The notes: generated from the letters alone by a model not told the origin. A DNA stretch of 5,690 nt from Dehalococcoidia bacterium (GCA_030640325.1 DAOWJM010000042.1:1-5690), one strand, 5' to 3'. Counted from the first letter of the stretch, positions 1 to 5,690 are shown. Numbers and translations are program-made.

Positions 1-345
1 GCCGATTTCTTGAGAGCAGCTAAGACAGCCTCTATCTTTGCCCGTGATGGCAGTGGCATTGTCCGCTTGGTGGTAGCCCCTGGTGGTGAGCTAACCCCGG
101 GCAAGGTAATAGTTTCAGCCAGGTCGGAAGAGATTGGTGATGATGTTGGTGAGATTGATGCCACCGTCGAGGGCGAGGAGGCGAAGATTGCCTTCAATGG
201 CAAATATCTAACTGAGGTGCTGAGTGTGCTTCACGAGGCGCAGGTAGCCCTGGAGACCACCAACCCATCAAGCCCGGGCGTTGTCCGCCCAGTAGGGGTA
301 GATAACTACGTCCATGTGGTCATGCCGATGTTCGTCCAGTGGTAG
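1..345 (+). CDS. dnaN: DNA polymerase III beta subunit (sliding clamp), C-terminal part
   Basis: Partial gene: the reading frame is open from base 1 (ADFLRAAKTASIFARD) to the TAG at 343-345, so about 114 C-terminal residues are present and the 5' part lies outside the window. The protein forms the ring that tethers the replicative polymerase to DNA. The visible part matches the third clamp domain of the family: the FLRA.KTASIFARD segment, then IAFNGKYLTEVLSVLHEAQVALE and a closing PVG.DNYVHVVMPM block. Known clamps normally end close to the VMPMR(L) motif; here a short FVQW tail follows. The TTG at 10 is inside the gene and is not the start. The gene converges on the ZIP transporter with only 36 bases between the stops, and I see no strong terminator there. 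The family call is confident. Confidence 0.93.
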   Translation, partial: ADFLRAAKTASIFARDGSGIVRLVVAPGGELTPGKVIVSARSEEIGDDVGEIDATVEGEEAKIAFNGKYLTEVLSVLHEAQVALETTNPSSPGVVRPVGVDNYVHVVMPMFVQW

Positions 346-381
346 CTCTTTTCGCATCTGACAGATTGGTTTTCTTCAAGG

Positions 382-1188
382 CTAACGTAGCAATAGCAAG
401 CTACCTGCCATGACCAGCATGCCAGTCGCCACCCCTATGATGACGAGGTGCTCGTGACCGTATCGGTGAGCCAGGGGGAGTATCTCGTCCAAGCTTATAA
501 AAATCATCATGCCGGCTACGAAAGCGAGGAGACTTGATAGAAGCGCTGGGGTGAGGAAGGGGAGTAGTATTGCGTAGCCGATGATAGCGCCTACAGGCTC
601 GGCCACCCCCGCTAGGAATGATATGGTGAAAGCCCGGCGACGACTGCCTGTGGCGTAGAAGATGGGCACCGATATCGCGATGCCCTCGGGAATATTGTGG
701 ATGGCGATAGCCACAGCTATCATTATCCCGAAGGCGATATCACCAGTAGCGGCACAGCTAAAAGTGACCAACCCCTCTGGAAAGTTGTGGATAGCGAGAC
801 CAAGGGCGACAAAGATACCAGACCTCATAAGGGTTGACTGTGAAGGAGCTGCAAGCTTGGAGGGCAAGCCTGATTTCTCCTGCAGTTCTACATGCTCTTC
901 CTCATACTCATGGGGAACAAGTATATCTATCACTGCAATAACCAATATGCCGATGAAAAATGCTATATTGGCGGTGAGAAAGCCAACATCTGCGATAGCT
1001 GTTCTGAGGAGTTCGGCGAAAGAGATGTAGAGCATTACCCCTGCAGAGAAGCCAAGCAGGACGGCTAAATAGGAGTATTTTGGTCTCCGGATAAAGAAAG
1101 CAATGGTGCTGCCTATTCCAGTGGATAACCCAGCCAGGGTAGTAAGCAGCATGGCAAATGGTAGGTTAATTTCCACAATATCGCCCAA
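382..1188 (-). CDS. zupT: ZIP-family divalent metal transporter (ZupT-like)
   Basis: Inner-membrane importer of divalent metals (Zn2+, and in ZupT relatives also Fe2+ and Mn2+) of about 268 residues, close to the length of E. coli ZupT. Around eight hydrophobic segments are visible. The two ZIP metal-site helices carry HNFPEG (residues 134-139) and HNIPEG (164-169); E59 in SFAELL and the AEPVG motif (196-200) are also typical. A charged loop rich in His and Glu (PHEYEEEHVELQEK, 92-105) lies between the third and fourth segments, where ZIP proteins often carry a metal-binding loop. The start is uncertain: TTG at 1188 gives the longest frame, but GTG at 1176 and ATG at 1152 are possible and none has a good ribosome site. 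It lies 40 bases behind the DUF4491 gene and is probably cotranscribed with it. Metal preference cannot be read from sequence; nearby iron genes make iron plausible. Confidence 0.88.
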   Translation of the reverse strand: MGDIVEINLPFAMLLTTLAGLSTGIGSTIAFFIRRPKYSYLAVLLGFSAGVMLYISFAELLRTAIADVGFLTANIAFFIGILVIAVIDILVPHEYEEEHVELQEKSGLPSKLAAPSQSTLMRSGIFVALGLAIHNFPEGLVTFSCAATGDIAFGIMIAVAIAIHNIPEGIAISVPIFYATGSRRRAFTISFLAGVAEPVGAIIGYAILLPFLTPALLSSLLAFVAGMMIFISLDEILPLAHRYGHEHLVIIGVATGMLVMAGSLLLLR

Positions 1189-1228
1189 TCTAGCTTATGA
1201 GATAAAGCTCTCGGACAATTACCAAACA

Positions 1229-1516
1229 CTATGTCTTTTTCTTGGGATTTCTGGGGAACCACCCTCTCTCAACCCGCTTCCTCTGCTTGAAGAGTTCAAC
1301 AACGCCCCACAATAGAGTAGCTCCCAAAATCCCAAGGCTACCTGAGAGAAGTATGCTATCCGTGAAGCAAGAGGCTATAACCAGAAGAGAACCAACGGCG
1401 AGCAGCCCAGGCCATGATTTACTTCCCCAATAATATTCCCATTTGATAACGAGCATATGGCCTAATCCCACTGCCAGTATCATGGTACTTCCCATTGCTA
1501 GACCGTAGAAATTCAT
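1229..1516 (-). CDS. DUF4491 family small membrane protein
   Basis: A 95-residue protein with three or so hydrophobic helices (about residues 3-24, 36-52 and 55-74), then a basic cytosolic tail. It matches what I recall of the DUF4491 family: MNFYGL at the N terminus, VIKWEYYWGSKSW in the middle, and the conserved end ELFKQRKRVERGWFPRNPKKK. The family has no established function. I chose the ATG at 1516 over the in-frame GTG at 1537 because a strong GGAGGT (1521-1526) sits 4 bases before the ATG and would be inside the longer frame, and because family members begin MNFYGL. It follows feoB-C after 94 bases that contain a hairpin and a candidate promoter, and precedes the ZIP transporter by 40 bases. 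A link to metal transport is inferred only from position. Confidence 0.8.
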   Translation of the reverse strand: MNFYGLAMGSTMILAVGLGHMLVIKWEYYWGSKSWPGLLAVGSLLVIASCFTDSILLSGSLGILGATLLWGVVELFKQRKRVERGWFPRNPKKKT

Positions 1517-1520
1517 TTTG

Positions 1521-1526
1521 ACCTCC
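1521..1526 (-). promoter_or_regulatory. Ribosome binding site of the DUF4491 gene
   Basis: Read on the minus strand this is GGAGGT, ending 4 bases before the ATG at 1516. It decides the start: the upstream GTG at 1537 would place this strong site inside the coding region. Confidence 0.7.
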
Positions 1527-1546
1527 AAACTTGGCACATGGTTTCT

Positions 1547-1575
1547 AGCATAGCTGGAGGTTGAGCAGAATTCAA
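1547..1575 (-). promoter_or_regulatory. Candidate sigma70 promoter for DUF4491-ZIP
   Basis: On the minus strand a -35-like TTGAAT (1570-1575) and a -10-like TATGCT (1547-1552) are separated by exactly 17 bases. Each matches 4 of 6 consensus positions. Transcription would begin near 1540, about 24 bases before the ATG at 1516. It would let DUF4491 and the ZIP gene be expressed apart from the feo genes. The match is moderate, so this stays a candidate. Confidence 0.35.
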
Positions 1576-1579
1576 GCTC

Positions 1580-1612
1580 GGGGGAGGAACTTGCCTCCTC
1601 CCCCTCTTTTTT
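1580..1612 (+). terminator. Terminator-like hairpin, oriented for + strand transcription
   Basis: A perfect 9-bp stem pairs GGGGGAGGA (1580-1588) with TCCTCCCCC (1596-1604) around a 7-base loop, followed by TCTTTTTT (1605-1612). This is the shape of an intrinsic terminator for a transcript reading to the right. No gene upstream on that strand is nearby, while feoB-C, on the other strand, ends at 1611. On the minus strand the hairpin lacks a trailing U tract, so there it may act only as an mRNA 3'-end stabiliser or a weak attenuator. The T tract overlaps the feoB-C stop codon. Confidence 0.6.
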
Positions 1613-2951
1613 AACTCACGAAAAGCCTTCCGACCTGAAAGATTAGGGTGGCAGCTATCCAGGCAACTACGGTGGTGTAGAGGGCGGCAAACCCAGCCCA
1701 CTTCCAGGAGTTGGTCTCACCCCGGATGACACCGATAGCAGCCACGCAGGGGACATAGAGCAGGCAGAAGACCATGAAAGCAAAGGCAACCAGTGGCGTC
1801 CAGCCAAGCTGGGCAGCAATAGCCCCACCTAAAATTCCTTCCTCAACGGCAAATATGGCGCCCATGGTTCCAACCACTACCTCCTTGGCCAAGAAGCCGA
1901 AGAGTAGGCTGACCGCTGCTTGCCACTGACCGAAGCCAGCGGGAGCAAATATGGGGGCAATAAAGCTGCCAATCTGACCAATCCAGCTCTCAGCGCTGGC
2001 ATACTCCACTCCCCAGGGCAAGCTACTCAGGAGCCAGACCACCACCACCACGCCAAAGATGATGGTTCCCGCCTTGATTAGGAACAGCCTTCCCCGTTCC
2101 CACATATGCACCAGCACCCCGATTATAGTGGGCAGGCGGTAAGGCGGTAGTTCCATAACGAAGTGGCCACTGGGACCTCTAAGAATGCTCTTACGGAGTA
2201 CCAGTGCCATGATGATGGCAACAATAATCCCGATGATGTACATAGAGAAGACCACCAGCCCTTGGTTGGCGGTGAAAAAGGCAGCCGCCAGGAGCACGAA
2301 TATGGGGAGCCTGGCGCCGCAGGACATGAAGGGATTGATTAAGATAGTAGTCAGCCTGTCCTTGGGGTTCTCTATAGTGCGGCAAGCCATAATCCCCGGG
2401 ATATTGCAGCCAAAGCCCAAAATCATGGGAATGAAGGAACGGCCGTGAAGCCCGATTTTGTGCATTAATCGGTCCATGACGAACGCCCCCCGAGCCATGT
2501 AGCCGCAGTCCTCTAGAACTGCAATGGCGATAAACAGCAAAAATATTGGCGGAATAAAGATGAGCACCGAGCCAAGGCCGCCGATGATACCGTCAGCCAG
2601 CAGTGACCCTAGCCAGTCTGGAGAAACGCCAGAAGCATATCCTCCCAGCCAGCCAAAGAACTGGTCAATCCAGCCCATAAATGGTCCCGACAGGGTGAAG
2701 ACAAACTGGAACACCCCATACATTAGCGCCAGAAACAGAGGAATACCTAGCCAGCGGTTGACAACTACCTTATCAATGTTGTCTGAAAGGGTAAGCCGCT
2801 CAATGGGGGGTTTCTTTAAAACATCCTTAAGCAGTCCGCTGATGAAACCGTACCTTCTCTCAGCAATTATAGTTTCGGCATCATCGCCCAAAATGCCTCG
2901 GAGGTGGGTAATAATCTTGTCCTTAGTTTGTAGAATTTCTTCCCGGCTCAT
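1611..2951 (-). CDS. feoB: FeoB membrane permease part (FeoB-C, split FeoB)
   Basis: Membrane part of the ferrous iron transporter, 446 residues. The first 60 or so residues form the end of the helical spacer (GDI-like) region, with EEILQTKD..I and DDAETIIAERRYGFI. After it come the entry NRWLGIPLFL (66-75) and many membrane segments. FeoB hallmarks are present: LEDCGYMARGAFVMDRLM (146-163), the core GFGCNIPGIMACR (179-191) with C182, the second core NPFMSCGARLPIF (206-218) with C211, GFLAKEVVVGTMG (352-364) and LLYVPCVAAI (397-406) with C402. Full-length FeoB is one chain of roughly 650-800 residues; here the GTPase is a separate ORF just upstream, overlapping by 4 bases (ATGA). An AGGG lies 8 bases before the ATG, so reinitiation after the GTPase ORF is likely. 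No essential segment appears to be lost at the split. The stop overlaps a terminator-like element. Confidence 0.93.
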   Translation of the reverse strand: MSREEILQTKDKIITHLRGILGDDAETIIAERRYGFISGLLKDVLKKPPIERLTLSDNIDKVVVNRWLGIPLFLALMYGVFQFVFTLSGPFMGWIDQFFGWLGGYASGVSPDWLGSLLADGIIGGLGSVLIFIPPIFLLFIAIAVLEDCGYMARGAFVMDRLMHKIGLHGRSFIPMILGFGCNIPGIMACRTIENPKDRLTTILINPFMSCGARLPIFVLLAAAFFTANQGLVVFSMYIIGIIVAIIMALVLRKSILRGPSGHFVMELPPYRLPTIIGVLVHMWERGRLFLIKAGTIIFGVVVVVWLLSSLPWGVEYASAESWIGQIGSFIAPIFAPAGFGQWQAAVSLLFGFLAKEVVVGTMGAIFAVEEGILGGAIAAQLGWTPLVAFAFMVFCLLYVPCVAAIGVIRGETNSWKWAGFAALYTTVVAWIAATLIFQVGRLFVS

Positions 2952-3631
2952 AATTTACGCCCTATCCTCTGGAGCACTTCCTTATCCTGCTCAATGAGTT
3001 TTATTGCCAGCCACCTCGGTGAGAACTGGCGGGAAAGCTCTTCGTCACGAGAAATGAGGTCTTCCAGCTGGTTTATGTGTTCCTCCAGTTCACTTCCATA
3101 ATATAACTTAATCTTTTTCTTATTAGCTTTTCCCTCAAACACGTTTACTATTTCCCTGAGTAGCTCATCAGTCCCTCGGTTACGGTTAGCTACCATCGGA
3201 ACTACCGGGGCACCAATTTCCTGAGCCAGAGCTTCAACATCAATTCTATACCTCCTGGATTCAGCCATATCCATCATGTTGAGGGCTATGATAAGTGGCG
3301 ACCCCATCTCCAGAATCTGGACGGCAAGATAAAGATTTCGCTCCAGATTTGAGGCGTCAACAATGTCCACCACCGCATCCGGTTTCTCGTCGACGATGAA
3401 ATTCCGGGCAATAACCTCGTCTGGGGAATAAGCAGTAAGGCTATAGACTCCAGGCAGGTCAACCACCTTGATGTGATAGCCTTGATAGCTACAGCTTCCC
3501 TCCTTCTTCTCCACGGTAACCCCTGGCCAGTTTCCTACATGCTGGTGGGCTCCGGTCAAATTGTTGAACACTGTGGTCTTACCCGAATTAGGATTGCCGG
3601 CCAGGGCAATAGTTATCTCTTTTTTAGCCAT
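2948..3631 (-). CDS. feoB: FeoB GTPase part (FeoB-N, split FeoB)
   Basis: Cytosolic G-protein domain of the ferrous iron transporter, 227 residues, thought to gate or regulate the permease by GTP hydrolysis. The GTPase motifs are complete: G1 GNPNSGKTT (12-20), the switch I stretch HVGNWPGVTVEKKEG (31-45) with the G2 Thr39, G3 DLPG (58-61) and G4 NMMD (118-121). The G5 position reads VANRNRG (147-153), a departure from the more usual SAxxG form. The helical spacer domain follows (about 165-227) and includes SPRWLAIKLIEQD (204-216); the chain stops there with RIGRKL. The ATG at 3631 has AGGAGGG 6 bases upstream, overlapping the end of feoA2, whose stop lies 2 bases before. The TGA (2948-2950) overlaps the ATG of the permease ORF. 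It should act with that permease and the two FeoA proteins. Confidence 0.93.
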   Translation of the reverse strand: MAKKEITIALAGNPNSGKTTVFNNLTGAHQHVGNWPGVTVEKKEGSCSYQGYHIKVVDLPGVYSLTAYSPDEVIARNFIVDEKPDAVVDIVDASNLERNLYLAVQILEMGSPLIIALNMMDMAESRRYRIDVEALAQEIGAPVVPMVANRNRGTDELLREIVNVFEGKANKKKIKLYYGSELEEHINQLEDLISRDEELSRQFSPRWLAIKLIEQDKEVLQRIGRKL

Positions 3632-3633
3632 GT

Positions 3634-3870
3634 TTATCCCTCCTTTACTATAATTTTCTGGGCTATGCCGCGACCCAGGGCTAGCCTCGTCCCCCTAAGG
3701 TCAATAAGCACCGGGCCGGGCATCTGACTGTTTATGACTCTTATCTGGACTCCGGGGGTAAGCCCCATGTCGGCAAGCCTTCTTTGTAAGCCCCGGCCAG
3801 CTCTAACCCCGATTACCGTTACCACTTCACCGGGTTGGGCCATGGCTAGCGGCATTCCTTGGTTTATCAT
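3634..3870 (-). CDS. feoA: FeoA family protein (second copy)
   Basis: Small SH3-like cytosolic protein of 78 residues that helps FeoB take up Fe2+. Family features are MAQPGEVVTVIGV near the N terminus (10-22), then GLQRRLADMGLTPG (27-40), the central hallmark of FeoA, then the RGTRLALGRGIAQKIIV strand-turn-strand end (59-75). Its ATG directly follows the TAG of the first feoA (TAGATG), with GAGG 8 bases upstream inside that gene, so translation is probably coupled. An alternative ATG at residue 6 has no well-placed ribosome site. It is more divergent from the first copy than a recent duplicate would be (both share only the LxDMGL..G core and a few positions), so the two may have different roles. 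The feoB GTPase ORF starts 2 bases after its stop. Confidence 0.92.
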   Translation of the reverse strand: MINQGMPLAMAQPGEVVTVIGVRAGRGLQRRLADMGLTPGVQIRVINSQMPGPVLIDLRGTRLALGRGIAQKIIVKEG

Positions 3871-4104
3871 CTAAGCTACCTCTACTTGTATACTGGCAGC
3901 CTCTTCCTTGCGGAGCGACAGATTGTATCCCTTGACCCTAATCTCAATGGGGTCTCCCAGCGGGGCTACCCTCTCCATCTCAACCTCGCTCCCGGACACC
4001 AGCCCCATATCCAGAAGCCGCTGATGGATACCGCCTTTGCCGCCAATCTTGACGATTCTGCCTTTCTCGCCGGCCTTCAACTCAGTTAATAGTTTCACTG
4101 TCAT
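3871..4104 (-). CDS. feoA: FeoA family protein (first copy)
   Basis: Small SH3-like cytosolic partner of FeoB, 77 residues. It shows LTELKAGEKGRIVKIGG at the N terminus (6-22), the family core HQRLLDMGLVSGSEVE (27-42), then the DPIEIRVKGYNLSLRKEEA segment (51-69) that closes the fold. It is the first feo gene after the regulator, 72 bases downstream of it, and that gap carries an operator-like inverted repeat. A strong AGGAGG (4111-4116) sits 6 bases before the ATG. The same fold is found as the C-terminal domain of full-length DtxR proteins, and the regulator next door lacks it; that may be coincidence. Confidence 0.92.
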   Translation of the reverse strand: MTVKLLTELKAGEKGRIVKIGGKGGIHQRLLDMGLVSGSEVEMERVAPLGDPIEIRVKGYNLSLRKEEAASIQVEVA

Positions 4105-4110
4105 CTATTA

Positions 4111-4116
4111 CCTCCT
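4111..4116 (-). promoter_or_regulatory. Ribosome binding site of the first feoA
   Basis: AGGAGG on the minus strand, 6 bases from the ATG at 4104. It is the strongest site in the operon and fixes the start of the feo block. Confidence 0.7.
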
Positions 4117-4142
4117 ATCTATCTTGGACTCAACAGAGAATT

Positions 4143-4160
4143 AGTTAGCCCTGTCTAACT
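4143..4160 (-). promoter_or_regulatory. DtxR-type operator-like inverted repeat upstream of feoA
   Basis: A perfect 6-bp inverted repeat, AGTTAG-CCCTGT-CTAACT, with a 6-base spacer. It resembles the known DtxR/IdeR box, whose half sites are TTAGGTTAG and CTAACCTAA, although not identical. It lies in the 72-base gap between the regulator and feoA1. A TATAAA that could be a -10 element (4160-4165) abuts it, but I find no matching -35. The same GTTAGAC half site recurs at the regulator's own promoter, which supports the call. I infer repression of feo when iron is plentiful. Confidence 0.55.
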
Positions 4161-4176
4161 TTATAACTTAAAAAAA

Positions 4177-4656
4177 TTATTCTTCTCTTAAGCACCTCGT
4201 CATGCATTCCTGGGGAATCTCTCCATAATTGACATAACGGTCGAACAATTTCAACCACTCAGGTTGCACTTTAGGACGGCTCAACACAAATTCTATGAAC
4301 TTTGCCAGCTTCTCCTCAGTAACCGGGCTGACAGAGTGTTCCATCTTACAGGCATCAACCGCAGCTATCTCGGGGTCAACATTGAGTATCTCAGCCAGGA
4401 AGCGGCGCAGTGCCTCGTGGCGGTGAAATACATCCTCGGCTATTTTTTCCCCATCAGGGGTAAGCTGCACCCGCCCATACCTTTTATGTTCTACCAACCC
4501 TTGCTGGGAAAGCTTCCTCAGGGCAGAGGTGACACTGGGCATCTTAACCCCCAGAGCCTTACTCATTTGGCTTACCCTGACCGCCTCATTCCCTTCACGG
4601 AGCATAATTATTGACTCTAAATAGTCTTCCATACTGGCACTATGTTTGGTTTCCAT
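4177..4656 (-). CDS. DtxR/MntR-family metal-dependent transcriptional regulator
   Basis: Cytosolic repressor of 159 residues that would bind DNA when loaded with metal. An N-terminal winged helix-turn-helix (about 1-70) includes SMEDYLESIIML, the recognition helix region MPSVTSALRKLSQQGLV (39-55) and the wing YGRVQLTPDGE. A dimerisation and metal domain follows. H80 and the C103-K-M-E106-H107 motif line up with DtxR H79, C102, E105 and H106; MntR has Glu in place of this Cys, so iron is the likelier ligand. The DtxR C-terminal SH3 domain is absent (DtxR is about 226 residues), as in many short relatives. Two Cys residues (151, 155) lie near the C terminus. GGGGGAAG sits just before the ATG at 4656. 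It heads the feo operon and its promoter carries a likely operator, so it probably represses itself and feo. Confidence 0.9.
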   Translation of the reverse strand: METKHSASMEDYLESIIMLREGNEAVRVSQMSKALGVKMPSVTSALRKLSQQGLVEHKRYGRVQLTPDGEKIAEDVFHRHEALRRFLAEILNVDPEIAAVDACKMEHSVSPVTEEKLAKFIEFVLSRPKVQPEWLKLFDRYVNYGEIPQECMTRCLREE

Positions 4657-4683
4657 TTACTTCCCCCGGCTAAGCCGATAAAT

Positions 4684-4699
4684 GTTAGACGCTTCAAAC
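4684..4699 (-). promoter_or_regulatory. Second operator-like repeat on the regulator's transcription start
   Basis: The + strand reads GTTAGACGCTTCAAAC, an imperfect palindrome in which 6 of 8 pairs are complementary. It matches the minus-strand reading of the feo repeat, GTTAGACAGGGCTAAC, at 11 of 16 positions, including the whole left half GTTAGAC and the closing AAC. It lies 6 bases downstream of the -10 element, over the expected start site, a good position for autorepression. Confidence 0.45.
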
Positions 4700-4704
4700 A
4701 AATC

Positions 4705-4733
4705 AATATAGCACACCTTCTATAACTTGTCAA
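4705..4733 (-). promoter_or_regulatory. Sigma70 promoter of the regulator-feo unit
   Basis: On the minus strand TTGACA (4728-4733, all six consensus bases) and TATATT (4705-4710, five of six) are separated by 17 bases. The predicted start is near 4698, giving a leader of about 40 bases before the ATG at 4656. It is one of the best promoter matches in the window. Confidence 0.75.
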
Positions 4734-4761
4734 GCCTGTGTGCCAGGTGGTGGCGTGGTGC

Positions 4762-4790
4762 TTTACATAGTGAATTGTTAGGGCTACAAT
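4762..4790 (+). promoter_or_regulatory. Sigma70 promoter of the ABM-family gene
   Basis: TTTACA (4762-4767) and TACAAT (4785-4790), each five of six to consensus, with a 17-base spacer. Transcription would start around 4797, very close to the ribosome site at 4791-4801, so the leader is short. It is divergent from the regulator promoter; the two -35 elements are 28 bases apart. Confidence 0.65.
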
Positions 4791-4810
4791 GGAGGAGAGG
4801 GTAATGATAA

Positions 4811-5107
4811 ATGATAAAGGTTATCGTGGGATACAAACTGAAGAGGGGTGCAGACATACAGCCCATATTGCTGAAGCTTAGGTCGTATGCGGTGACATAT
4901 TCTGGTTTCGTGGGTGCTGAGAATCTCCTTAGCGAGCAAGATAGCTCTATCGTCGCCATGGTAAGCACATGGGGGAAAGTTGAAGACTGGAGGTTATGGG
5001 AAACGTCAAAGGCGAGGCGAGAGATATTCCGAGAAGCAGAGGCACTTTTGGTGGAAGAGCCTAGGGTAACAGTGTATAGGATAATGCCCACGGTAAGGTG
5101 GGTATGA
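4811..5107 (+). CDS. Antibiotic biosynthesis monooxygenase (ABM)-fold small protein
   Basis: A 98-residue cytosolic protein that looks like a single ABM-type ferredoxin-like (dimeric alpha-beta barrel) domain. Visible marks are MIKVIVGYKLKRGADIQPIL at the start, the YSGFVGAENL segment (30-39), SSIVAMVSTWGKVEDWRLWETS (45-66), where STW..VEDW..WE is the typical core, and a helix rich in charge (SKARREIFREAEALL, 66-80), ending in VTVYRIMP. The fold covers heme-degrading monooxygenases (IsdG type), quinol monooxygenases and proteins of unknown role, and I cannot assign a substrate. The ATG at 4811 is preceded by GGAGGAGAGGG (4791-4801) with a 9-base gap; another ATG at 4804 is in a different frame. 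It lies between the iron regulator and the 16S gene and has its own promoter. A heme or iron link would be inference from neighbourhood only. Confidence 0.75.
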   Translation: MIKVIVGYKLKRGADIQPILLKLRSYAVTYSGFVGAENLLSEQDSSIVAMVSTWGKVEDWRLWETSKARREIFREAEALLVEEPRVTVYRIMPTVRWV

Positions 5108-5144
5108 TAGCGTCTCTGTGCCCTGAGGCGTAGCTTGAGCAATA

Positions 5145-5173
5145 TTGACAAAGGATTGCGGTTGTGATAATAT
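5145..5173 (+). promoter_or_regulatory. rRNA promoter
   Basis: A perfect TTGACA (5145-5150) is followed after 17 bases by TAATAT (5168-5173). An alternative -10, GATAAT (5166-5171), with an upstream TG, gives a 15-base spacer. It lies about 65-90 bases before the mature 16S start, so the transcript would carry a leader of roughly 60 bases. It begins soon after the ABM gene stop. Confidence 0.65.
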
Positions 5174-5187
5174 GTTGATGCTTAAAT

Positions 5188-5199
5188 AGTACCTTAACA
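5188..5199 (+). promoter_or_regulatory. Possible boxA-like antitermination element in the rrn leader
   Basis: AGTACCTTAACA matches the E. coli rrn boxA (TGCTCTTTAACA) at 8 of 12 positions, with the 3' half TTAACA exact. It lies between the rRNA promoter and the 16S gene, the right place for such an element. The match is weak. Confidence 0.3.
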
Positions 5200-5237
5200 A
5201 CTGGATAGTGGAAGGAAGGTTAAAGCGAAGCAAGGAT

Positions 5238-5690
<453 letters not shown>

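Noticed and set aside
355..365. Small hairpin ATCT-GAC-AGAT followed by TTTTCTT between dnaN and the ZIP gene
   Set aside because: The stem is only 4 AT-rich pairs, too weak to call a terminator.
662..1030. Open frame on the + strand opposite the ZIP gene
   Set aside because: It mirrors the conserved ZIP frame, including both HNxPEG motifs, and has no support of its own.
1192..1209. Inverted repeat AGCTT...AAGCT between DUF4491 and the ZIP gene
   Set aside because: The arms are only 5 bases and it matches no known operator or the GTTAGAC repeat, so it is likely chance.
2524..2997. Open frame on the + strand opposite feoB-C
   Set aside because: It is a shadow of the strongly conserved FeoB coding frame, and its translation shows no recognisable family.
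4657..4810. Possible riboswitch or small RNA in the divergent intergenic region
   Set aside because: The region is accounted for by two promoters, an operator-like repeat and ribosome sites. I see no conserved RNA fold.
5111..5130. Hairpin CGTCTC...GAGGCG after the ABM stop codon
   Set aside because: It has six pairs including a wobble and no following T tract, so it is not a convincing terminator.
4720..5151. Long open frame on the minus strand opposite the ABM gene
   Set aside because: It is antisense to a gene with a good promoter, ribosome site and recognised fold, has no ribosome site or family resemblance, and would cover the regulator promoter.

Overview
The window most likely comes from a Dehalococcoidia-like member of the Chloroflexota. 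The main evidence is the 16S rRNA 5' end (about 5238-5690), which resembles Dehalococcoides-type 16S from memory: the GCCTTATGCATGCAAGTCGAACGG stretch (read in two halves), the AGAATAATGACGGTAC run after a shortened helix-17 region, and a C in the 27F site where most bacteria have T. This placement was not checked by database search.

Layout: 1-345 (+) is the 3' end of dnaN (DNA sliding clamp). A block of genes on the minus strand then converges on it. Read in transcription order, from 4656 down to 382, the block holds a DtxR-family metalloregulator, two tandem feoA genes, a FeoB split into a GTPase ORF and a permease ORF, a DUF4491 small membrane protein and a ZIP (ZupT-like) metal transporter. 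To the right of the regulator and divergent from it is a small ABM-fold protein (4811-5107, +), followed by a promoter and the 16S rRNA gene, which runs off the window.

How the genes work together: the core is a ferrous-iron uptake module under an iron-sensing repressor. The regulator gene has a near-consensus sigma70 promoter (TTGACA-17-TATATT). A GTTAGAC...AAC inverted repeat sits on its predicted transcription start, and a better copy of the same repeat (AGTTAG-6-CTAACT) lies between the regulator and the first feoA. This suggests autoregulation plus repression of the feo genes. The feo genes are tightly packed (0 nt, 2 nt and a 4-nt ATGA overlap), so FeoA1, FeoA2, FeoB-N and FeoB-C are probably made together. 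Behind feoB, a candidate promoter reads into DUF4491 and the ZIP transporter, which may be a second metal-related unit.

No wholly novel system is evident. The most interesting points are the split FeoB with a clean stop/start overlap, the paired operator-like repeats, and a strong terminator-like hairpin behind feoB that faces the strand opposite to the genes.
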